From Lingula anatina (lineage: Eukaryota; Brachiopoda; Lingulata; Lingulida; Lingulidae), in contig NW_019773814.1 in assembly GCF_001039355.2 (NCBI RefSeq), positions 70,173 through 134,172 on the forward strand: a stretch of DNA of 64,000 bases, given 5' to 3'. The notes beneath the pieces were generated by a model. It was not told where the DNA came from, ran no database searches, and worked only from the letters and a program-made list of their open reading frames with translations. Both the position numbers and the translations under genes were made by a program. Numbering within the stretch: position 1 is the stretch's first letter; each line of letters starts with the position of its first letter. Below are positions 50,079 through 62,242 of this stretch, piece after piece.

Positions 50079-50223
50079 TTACCTCAAAATTAGTAAGCAG
50101 AGGTACCCCAAAATCAATTGCACTGCGGCGAATTAAGTAGTTGTCCTTGACGTATTTAGTGTTGTGGTTTGGAAGATTAATAACCAGATCAACTTTACGA
50201 TCCTGTATCAACCTGGAAAATAA

Positions 50224-50262
<39 letters not shown>

Positions 50263-53200
50263 GTAGAAAAATCTGTCTTTGTGTGCATTTAACCTTAAAT
50301 TAAACCAAGAAACAATTTTGCATTCAGCTAAAATAGTTTCATGAACTCACATAATAGACTTTATTGTACCCAAATACACCACAGTTATGGTGACAAGAAT
50401 CACTTGATATAAATAAAGGTAAATATACCAAAGAGTTATAAATAAGTTTATTAAAGAATAAATACAAAAGTCATACATATAAACATCAATTTTTAAAGCA
50501 AATGGCAGATTTTTTATTGTCAGGTATTAGATTTTCAAATACGTACTCAGGTATTCACAATCAAATACAGCAGATAGGTTATTATCTGTATGATGCACAA
50601 CATGTGCAAAGATACAATTATATCAATAAAAAAATGCATACAAATAATATTAAAATGATATACAAGTTATAACAAATATACGAAAAAAAGAACCTAAAAA
50701 AAGAACCTCCTAAAATGATGACTTACGTGGTGGCATGGGGTAAACTCTGGTCCTTGTTTTCAGACAAAGTCCATCCTACAGCCTGGGCAGGGATGTGATG
50801 AGTGTTCAGATATGCTGCTGTGCCTTCAGTGGCGCACAACTAAAATAAAAAAATAAACATTGTTTATCTTGAGCCAAGCTGGACTAAATTTTTAACTGAA
50901 AAACTGAAAAATTTTGACTAACTTTTGTGTGAGATTCAGATCTGATTGACCCAACTTCCTCATTGTCAAATATCCATGACAAAGACGGAGCATGTATCAA
51001 CAATCATATGTGGAAACCTGAAAATGAAGAAGCTGGTCAGCATCAGATTTCTGTAACTTGTGCCACTTTAAGTAGGTTCATGTGCACAATTTAATTTTTT
51101 TTTATATATCTCACCAACCACCCTCCTTACCTGGTAGCCTAAATCAGACAGTTTCTTGGCTGTTGGTAGAAACTTGGGCTGGAAGGACTGCTGGATACCA
51201 ATTAACACACTGCCATTCTTCTTGGGTATTCTGAATCCGGCAGACATCAGAGCCTTCAGGAATGCAGTATATACATCGGGTCCAAAACATGCCACCTTTC
51301 AAAACAGGTTTAAGACATGATTATGTATGTTGTTTTCAAATATATATTTTTTAGACTTTCAATTTTTATCAATTTTTATCAACAGATATAATTGCAATGA
51401 CTATAAGTAAAGTACCTCCTCATCAGGACTTACGCTGAAGCTTTGGGGTCAATTTCACAAAAGAACTTCAGTTAAGGCTAAAATTGCAGTAGTCCTCTAA
51501 AACAGATCTACATCAACTAAATTTCACATTAAATGTACTATACTATCCATTTTACAGAAACTATCAGCCGAGGGTGGAGATGTACTATACTGGACTACCC
51601 AGTGAATGATGTACTAGAATGATTGGACTGCATGGTGGAGATTGTACTAATTGTTGTTTAAAATTATTTCCCAATTATCTATATACATATATGGTCGCTG
51701 GCCAGTCTATTTTGATTTGGACTAATAGTTTTCTTAGGCTCGCTGTCCAGAATGAGTGAAAAGTACAAGGGGCAGACCAGCTAGACCCATCATCCTCACA
51801 CTCACCTCTCCCGTGGATGCCATTTCACATCTCAGCAATGGGTCTGCGTCTCTCAGTCTGGGCCAGGAAAACATGGGAGCCTGGAAATATTTCCAAAAGT
51901 GAGTATATTTATCTCAGCTGAGTTCCTCATGACAACTGTTCAATGAAATATGTTCACAGAATTATTACTTGAATTGTTGCTTTTTTCCACATTAGACCCA
52001 AACACACAACAATGGCTGGAATAGGCAATTATGATAATAATAAACTATTTAAAGTAAACAACAAAAGAACAATTCATAAGAGTGATAACACTGAAGCACT
52101 TATATTCTGTGATAAGAAAGCCAAAAGTGAAATATATATGAATGCTCATCTTTAAAATTCATGTCATTATAAGTTATAAGCCTTAATATACAGCCGCATC
52201 AATAACTAAAGATAAATGCCTCAACTTTTCTTTCATAGGTTTTTGTACACACACTGTTAAGACCTTTTCAAACCCCCTGACCTTTCTCTCATCACATGCA
52301 CACACACATACATCCCATCAAAGTAAGTACCTTTATTCCCACGTATCCCACAGGATTATGGGGAGTTTCCAGGGTCGGCATGTCCTCAATGTCAATGTGT
52401 TCATGCAGCATAACCTTCGTTGCCACGGAGATCAGGTCTGTGCCGATGGTTTTGGAGATGAATGGGAAAGAGCGCGAGGCTCTCAGATTGCATTCAATGA
52501 CCTGAAAAGCAGTAATTGGTAAAATCAGGGAAATCAGTGCCCACAGAAAAGCAGGGATTCCTTAAACATATGCAAAATTTTGTGGGTCTCAAAAACAATT
52601 GCAAAGTATGTCTCCAGATTTTTTTTAAGTGAAAAAAGCATATCATAATTCATTTCTTAAAAAGTCACACTACACTAAAGTCACTGCATCTTAGAGTTCC
52701 ATATTAATATAAAACCATCCAGACATCAAGAACCATTCTAAAAACATGTTAAGGCAATCATATATCTAACATTTCACATCAATTAAAAAAAGTTCATTTA
52801 TGAAGTAAAAAAATATATATATAAATTAGAATGTTCTCAGAAAAAAAATTTCAATACCATACAGTTTGTTCAAAGTTCAGGAGCCAAGTTTTCACCTAGC
52901 AGTGCTTTAATCTTAAAAAGGTTCTGTGACCATAACTTATCAGTACACACCTGTTGTACACCAAATGACTAATTTTCTAACTGAAAACAAATCCTCAAAT
53001 GTGATCAGAAATATGGTCGTGAGAAATTCTTACCATGACCTGGTCATCCTTGGCTAAGAACTGGATGTTACAGGGTCCCGAGATGTTAAACTCCTTAGCT
53101 ATCTTCCTGGTGGCATCCTTGATCTAAACAAAAACCATCAGCAAGTTTAAAACAAGGAAGATGTACATTAATTATTTAAAAGATAAACCTCAAACGTTTT

Positions 53201-56200
53201 AGTGTTGGTATGGCGCCACGTGGTATTGTGCAGTACTGTGTGGTATGGTGTATTAACGTTCCTTGTGTTTCAAAAGAAAATGAACAAAATACTGTTTTAT
53301 TTCTATAAAATTAACATTTACATTACATATCGTCATCAATAAAACTTATCATACACAACTGTATACAATACAACATAAAGATACAATAACTGAAAACAAC
53401 AGTTGATAAGCCCAAACAGCACACTGACAGTGTGCATAGTTTAACACAAACATAAACTACTTAAATATTCAATTCACAAGTATACAATGGAAAGTATACA
53501 TATATATACAAAGTATAATATCTCACCAAGTCCAGGCAGTGCTGGCTGATGGTCTGTGATGGCAGGATGAGGGTGGCATCTCCACTGTGAACACCAGCAT
53601 TCTCCACATGTTCTGAGATAGCATGGGCAACAACCTGATGATAATAATAATAATAATAATAATGATAATAATAATAATGATGATGATGATGATGACCAGA
53701 AGGAATAGTCAACAGAATAGTATCATGTAGCCATGAAGGAAGTGAATAATTATGGTTTGTGATACCAAAATTAACCTAATAAACAATCCCTCTGAATCAA
53801 AGAAAATTCCAACAATACTAAAAAATATAATAATAAAATAATAATAAAATAAATAAAAATAAATTAAAAACTGCTCATGTATCAGTAGGTGTGTTTTTTA
53901 ATTAAATATTTGACCAATCAGATATTATTATACAATATGTATATATAACATATACCATGCAAGCCATGACAATATTCAAGTTACTCATCTGGACTGATAT
54001 GAAGTGTTCTAAATTGCATTGGTCAAAAGAAATGATACTGCCTTCAATTTTTAAAATCATATCTAAATGACAAAAGACTCACCACTCCATTTCTGGCAAC
54101 GGCATCCATCTCGATCTCCCGAGCTCCATCAACAAATTTCGTTATGACCACCGGGTGTTCCTGTGAGACCTCAGACGCTTGCTCCAAGAACTTCTTGAGT
54201 TCTACTGGTCCATAGGCAACATTCATGGCGGAGCCACTGAGCACGAAGGACGGTCGAAGCAGACATGGGTAGCCAACACTTGCAGCAAAGTCCAGGGCTT
54301 CATCCTAAACAGGTTTAAAAAATATTCACCTGTATTTACATCCATGTCACCTCCAATTTCACACTCCACCCCAAAAGATCTACAGCACCATTACTGCTGT
54401 TTTAAGTTCATTTTTCGTTTCCATGATTAGATACATCTGTTACATGTAATATGTATTTTGTCAGCTTAAGATCTCAAAAATCCAATTATATTAAAAGAAA
54501 CAATGAGACTGAAATAAGTTCAAAGCATAAAATGAAACTACAGCAGTAGCATGGTAAAATTTAAAAAACACAGTTACACTGGAAATAATATTATTTTTAG
54601 AGGTATTACCAATGAAGTTAGTGCCTTCCAAGGAGCCTGTCCAACACCTATCTTGTCCAAAATGGCTGAAAACACTGATCTCTCCTCAGCAGCATCAATC
54701 ATAGTGGGGTTAGTGCCAAAAATGTTCACACCATTCTTATACAGAGGCAGGGCCAAGTTATTTGGAATCTGGCCTCCAACTGAGACAACTATTCCCTTGG
54801 AAACCTGTTTAAAAAACAGTGGGATTAGTAATCTACAAATAAATTCATTTTTACTTATAAAGGTGTCTATCACGTTTCTTTTAATAACATATGCTAAATG
54901 ATTTATAAAGATGAATAAGAGATATTCAATATTCAAAAAAGAGGAAAATTGTTCCTCAGCACTTTTCTACAAAACTTGGATTTGTTAGTAAAAAGTGAAC
55001 TCATTGGCTTCAATATAATTGCATCATTAAAGATATTTTCTGTAAAAAACAAATGAATAAATAATAATAATAATAATTTCAAACAAAAAGATGGTCAATT
55101 ACATTAAATAAATTTGATGTCAAATTGAGTAATCACCTCTTGTTGGTATATATCCAGCACTCTCTCCAAAGAAAGCTCCTCAAAGTACAGGCGGTCACAT
55201 TCATCAAAATCAGTACTCACAGTCTCTGGGTTGTGGTTGATAACAATCTGAAGAGACAAAATAACCAAATTTGTAACAAAATATAAAGCTTTAAAAGGGC
55301 AAATCTAATCATTGAGTAAGATAAAAGTTGTAAACAGATATTTACTTTTGTTGAGCTTCAGATCTGCTAAAGGACAACCTATTGCACAATATTACCAGTT
55401 TATTATGTCATAATCATTTTATTTTTTAAAGACGTTTTAAGGCATATCAACCAACATATAATTATTTTTATTGAATATGTCTTAATAAATACAAAGATAA
55501 AAAATTATCGGAAAGATAAAAAATCTTATCCAGAAAAATGGTTGAACTATGAACATTACAATTCAACACAACTAATTAAATTGATCATATTTTTGTGCAA
55601 CTGTGCCAATTTTCAAGCTAGTAAATGATAGAGAAGACCACATTAGTCTTCATGGAGCAATTACCGTCTTCTTCCCCATGTCTCTGAGTGATCTGATACA
55701 AGAGACTGCACACCAGTCGAACTCCACACTGCTGCCAATGTGATAGGGTCCACAGCCCAGCACTGTTATTCCGTTATCATTGAAGGTAAGATCATGCTCC
55801 TACAACATGAAAACATTTAAACTGTATCTAGTCTTTCATTCCATCAAAATGAAATGATCACTTAAAAGGCTTTAATCAAACTAGCAGCCCAGGACTGTTA
55901 TTCCGTTATCATTGAAGGTAAGATCATGCTCCTACACGATGAATACATTTAAACTGTATCTATTCTTTCATTCCATCAAAATGAAATGATCACTTAAAAG
56001 GCTTTAAGAAAAAAGCATCTTCTGAAGCCATTTTGAGTATAGTTACATGTACCCCTTAAGGGTTTAGCTAGCAAGCTCCAGACATCATTTGGAGAGCCTG
56101 GTTTTACAGGAACTACATTCTGTCAAGCACACTTAGGACATTTTCATTATTTAAGTTTAAAGATTACTCACCATGCCATTGTAGGACACATAGAGATAGT

Positions 56201-59200
56201 TGGTGCGGGCAGGATACTCGGCTGCCATTGTGTCAATCTGCAAAACAGAGTCTGACGCTTTATTTTAGACACATTTTAAATATCTGTATATGCTTTAGAC
56301 ATTGACTTTTACTATTTACACTCTTAATATAGTCAGGTCTTCATTCTGTGCCTTTTTGCAGTTTACCAATCTAAATGTAACTTTTAATATATACAGTTTG
56401 AGTGTAATGTATAATAATGAAACATGGTTCATTATATATATATATATCATACTGACCTGCTTGACCCATGGTCTGATGTTTTTACTAAGTCTCATATCTC
56501 TGGCCTCTGATTCAGTGATCCCGAGTGCCTGCCCAATTTGACGGTCAGCAAACCCATCCTGTTTGGCCTGTGCTAGGAGGTGGGTGGGGACAGTCAGAGC
56601 TCTGTGGGAGGAGAGTAAAGAGAGAGATGCAATATTAACAAAGAATATGCCTGGATAAATTATTGCAGGTGTTAAGATATTCAGGTGAGACAATATATGT
56701 TTATACAATTTTAAACATATATTTCTGGGATAGTTACAATGTATGTCAATTGTTGATTATAGTAGCACTTCTGTATGAGTTGGTAAAATCATAAGCATAG
56801 TGATAATCTATTGGCACAGAAACTTAAGAAATAAATTACTTCTTGAGATGTTTACCATTTAGGTATCCTAGGATCAATACAAACAATTTTTGTAGCTTCA
56901 TTCAACTTATTAATCTTAATTGGAGTTACTTTCAGTTTTAGGATATCTAAGACATAAAAATCTATAGCCACTGACATCAAATATGATGTGTTTATGTTTT
57001 AAAGCAATTTTAATACAATTTTTTACTACAGATCTTGTGTGAAACCCCTCCGTCTTCTGAATAAACCCACTAGTTTTTTTTTCTCACTTATTTTGTCCGT
57101 ATGGACTATCTTACCCCTTGTAGGACTTCAAAGTGTTTTCCATATGGACTATCTTGTCCAGTTTGTACAGGAACCACTTGTCAATAGCAGTCAGTTTATG
57201 AATATCATCCACGGTGTAACCCTCATGGAAAGCCTGGCATTAATATAAAAAAATCATCAATTTTGACACTTTTTTACCTGTTATTAAAGTGAAGACCCAG
57301 GTAAATCAATGACAACCTGTGCAAAAGCAGATTCTTCAACATACGCCATGGGATTAAATAAGTGCAAAACATAAATTTCTCATTTCTGTCTTATTATTAA
57401 ACAGGCACAGCATTTCAAAGTTTATTATTATTGAGTTATTTCTACTGAGTAATCTTGGGTCTAAGTAAACTTAAATTTTTATAATTAATTTAAAGTTCTT
57501 TTAAAGTTCTTTCATGAAACTGGTACTGGTTCTTAACATATGACATTAATTGCTAACATGTTTTGCAAAAACAGACCCAGAGCATGTAACTATATATATA
57601 CCTTAGTAATGCAGTGTATCCGAGAATTATGAGGAACTTTCAGCAGGGCTTCCAAGTCCATATCAGGGGCGTAGCTCTTTCCCGCAGGAAGTGCTGGTGT
57701 CAAGCCAGGTACAGTGGGGTGAGTCATCCTCAGTGCTTTCTGAAGACTCTCCTCAAATGTACGTCCAATTGCCATCACCTACATGAGATTATAATTGAAA
57801 TATTTGAATACATTATATTATATGAATATTTAAGGAGATTTTCTTAGATATTAAAAATTAAGTACTGATTTAAATCTATTTAAGTGAAATCTGAACATAT
57901 AATACACATATATTGTAAAGAAATGCATGATAAAACAAAACATAAATAAAATATATAATTTTTGCATGTGTTTGGAATCAAGAAAGTACCACACACCTCT
58001 CCAACACTTTTCATGGAGCTGCCAATTTCTTTGGATGTCTGGTGGAATCTATCCAGATCCCAGCGTGGAATCTTGGTGACAATGTAGTCCAAACTGGGCT
58101 CAAAGCAGGCTGTCGTCTGCTCTGTGGTGGCATTTTGAATGCTGGGAAGGTCTATCCCCAATGCCAACTTTGCCGCAATGAATGCCAGGGGATAGCTGAA
58201 TATAAAATTTGTCAATCAAAATCTGTTCAATAAAATAATAGGACTTAAAAACTCTTGGTTCTATCAAAAGTACATTTACTAAACAGGGAAGTAACTGTTA
58301 TATTAAACGTAAGTAAATCAATCTGAAAATTTGCCAAGGAAAAGCTGAATGCAAAATTCATTTGGCTTACTTCTTCTCAATATTACTTGTCCTATTTACA
58401 GCCTTCATACTAAAGTTCTTATGGTTCTTCTTTCTAATCTATTGATAACATTGTAAACAACTAACTATTGATAACATTGTAAACAACTAACTTTTTTTTA
58501 CAGATTTTATCTACTCACCCTGTGGCTTTAGAGGCCAGAGCAGAACTACGGGACAGTCTAGCATTAATCTCAATGATACAGTACTCCAGAGACTCAGGGT
58601 GCAGGGCATACTGGATGTTACACTCCCCAACAATGCCAAAATGTTTCACCACCTGGAAACAGAGGTAGCAATCACTGGTTTAAAATGTGGAAACAGATTG
58701 CTTAATTATTATAAAAAGTAACAAGAAATTCATTATTTTCAAGATGCTGTCCTGGTCATTTTCTGGGGTCATGTTTGCACAGAGACAAAAGTCCACTTTT
58801 CATTCTGATAAATAATAATATTAATAACTATAGTATTCCCTTAAAAAAAACAGCATAATAATTGCACTTCAGGACTGTTTCAGTTCTAAATTGAATAAGT
58901 GAAAAAATGAATTCAAAGGCACTTAAAAGTACTTTAAAATGTNNNNNNNNNNNNNNNNNNNNNNNNNNNNNNNNNNNNNNNNNNNNNNNNNNNNNNNNNN
59001 NNNNNNNNNNNNNNNNNNNNNNNNNNNNNNNNNNNNNNNNNNNNNNNNNNNNNNNNNNNNNNNNNNNNNNNNNNNNNNNNNNNNNNNNNNNNNNNNNNNN
59101 NNNNNNNNNNNNNTATATATATACCTTAGTAATGCAGTGTATCCGAGAATTATGAGGAACTTTCAGCAGGGCTTCCAAGTCCATATCAGGGGCGTAGCTC

Positions 59201-60968
59201 TTTCCCGCAGGAAGTGCTGGTGTCAAGCCAGGTACAGTGGGGTGAGTCATCCTCAGTGCTTTCTGAAGACTCTCCTCAAATGTACGTCCAATTGCCATCA
59301 CCTACATGAGATTATAATTGAAATATTTGAATACATTATATTATATGAATATTTAAGGAGATTTTCTTAGATATTAAAAATTAAGTACTGATTTAAATCT
59401 ATTTAAGTGAAATCTGAACATATAATACACATATATTGTAAAGAAATGCATGATAAAACAAAACATAAATAAAATATATAATTTTTGCATGTGTTTGGAA
59501 TCAAGAAAGTACCACACACCTCTCCAACACTTTTCATGGAGCTGCCAATTTCTTTGGATGTCTGGTGGAATCTATCCAGATCCCAGCGTGGAATCTTGGT
59601 GACAATGTAGTCCAAACTGGGCTCAAAGCAGGCTGTCGTCTGCTCTGTGGTGGCATTTTGAATGCTGGGAAGGTCTATCCCCAATGCCAACTTTGCCGCA
59701 ATGAATGCCAGGGGATAGCTGAATATAAAATTTGTCAATCAAAATCTGTTCAATAAAATAATAGGACTTAAAAACTCTTGGTTCTATCAAAAGTACATTT
59801 ACTAAACAGGGAAGTAACTGTTATATTAAACGTAAGTAAATCAATCTGAAAATTTGCCAAGGAAAAGCTGAATGCAAAATTCATTTGGCTTACTTCTTCT
59901 CAATATTACTTGTCCTATTTACAGCCTTCATACTAAAGTTCTTATGGTTCTTCTTTCTAATCTATTGATAACATTGTAAACAACTAACTATTGATAACAT
60001 TGTAAACAACTAACTTTTTTTTACAGATTTTATCTACTCACCCTGTGGCTTTAGAGGCCAGAGCAGAACTACGGGACAGTCTAGCATTAATCTCAATGAT
60101 ACAGTACTCCAGAGACTCAGGGTGCAGGGCATACTGGATGTTACACTCCCCAACAATGCCAAAATGTTTCACCACCTGGAAACAGAGGTAGCAATCACTG
60201 GTTTAAAATGTGGAAACAGATTGCTTAATTATTATAAAAAGTAACAAGAAATTCATTATTTTCAAGATGCTGTCCTGGTCATTTTCTGGGGTCATGTTTG
60301 CACAGAGACAAAAGTCCACTTTTCATTCTGATAAATAATAATATTAATAACTATAGTATTCCCTTAAAAAAAACAGCATAATAATTGCACTTCAGGACTG
60401 TTTCAGTTCTAAATTGAATAAGTGAAAAAATGAATTCAAAGGCACTTAAAAGTACTTTAAAATGTAAAAAAAAAAATGTAAATTGGTTATAAACAGAGAT
60501 ATTGGTGGAATAAAATGTTTCCAAATTCTTTTCCAGACCTTAATGGCGGTCTCTCTCAGCATGTGGTACTCGTAATTTGACAGAGTCTGACTGGGAGCAA
60601 CCACTATGGAGTCGCCTGTAATACATTACATATTTGAAAAGTTAAAAGAGAGACCATGAACTAATCTTCACAAATAATATAAACAAAACATTTTTAAACA
60701 TTTAAAAATGGCTAAGTAACCTGACAAAAATGACCTGGTGAACAGGAATGAACAGTATTTAGTTTCAGTCATTGATTTAAGTTTAAACTTAAAAGATCAA
60801 AATTTTTTTCAATGTTTTGGATAGGGTATGCCTTGGTGATACATAGAAAAGGTGTAACAACAATCAAAACCTTTAAGTTTTTCACTTTATGTCGGTTTTT
60901 ATCTTCAGCTGAGCTGTAGATTTTTTGATAAATTGTTGTTACAGTTATAGAGGGTGTATGATAATTTA

Positions 60969-61019
<51 letters not shown>

Positions 61020-62159
61020 TACCTGTATGAACCCCCAATGGATCAAAGTTCTCCATATTGCAGACAGTAATACAGTTGTCTGCTGAATCCCTGACAACTT
61101 CATATTCCACCTCCTTCCAACCAAGCAGTGACTTTTCCACAAGAATCTGATTAGACAGTGCAAGTGCCTAAAATAGAAAATGAGATCCCATCTGCAAAAC
61201 TTTTCAAATTTCACACAAAAAGTTCTGGCGCTACAGCTTAAGAAGGAAAAAATATATAAATATATGTATTTAAGTCTTATTTGTGAAGCATGTCCCATAC
61301 TCAAACATTTCTATTCTAGTTAAAAAAATTCAGGTCATAAGTCAAACTCTATTGAGAAACCAAAACCCTGACAAAAATACTGTGATTTTTTGCTGTCAAT
61401 TTAAGAATTTATCACAATAATTTAGCGTTCACACTTCACAGAATTGATGTAATTCTTTAATGAACTCAAAATTCCAAAACAACATATCTTGATAATATGC
61501 AAACTTCTTAGGGGGTGGGAGGGGGATTCTTTCTTTAGAAATGTGTCAAATAAACTTGAAACCCTCTGTCACTTACCCTGGTTGCTATGTCCTTCAGTTT
61601 CTCCTTATCTGGTGCCCATCCTGACCCCAGACCTCCCAGGGCATAGGCAGCTCTCACCATAACAGGGTACCCGATCTCCTCAGCTGCTGCCAAGGCATCA
61701 GGCACCTAGAAAACATTATATACATCATACTAAATAAAACATATATTACACAATATACATAGCAGGTGCCTTCACCATCAATGGGTACCTAATCTCTTCA
61801 GGCCTCAGACAACTAGAAAATATTGTATTATTAATTTTCATGTAACGCCTATATCCTTAAACCTTTAAATAAATGTAAAAACTAAAAGATTTATTAGTGT
61901 TTAAGTTAAGATAAACTTTCTGTCTCGAGTTCTTTTGTGAGGCCAGCCTGTAAGCTTTAACTTACTGTTTCCACAGCAATACTAGGAGCCAGTCTCTCGT
62001 TAATGTCCTTCAACATGTCAGCAAACACCTGTCTGTCCTCAGTGGCCTTAATACTGCTGATCTGTGTCCCCAGCACCTGGACTCCATGCTTCTGGAACAC
62101 TCCTGCATCATGTAGCTGCACACCTGGATGTACAGATATGTCACATTATGGCAGTCTTT

Positions 62160-62242
<83 letters not shown>

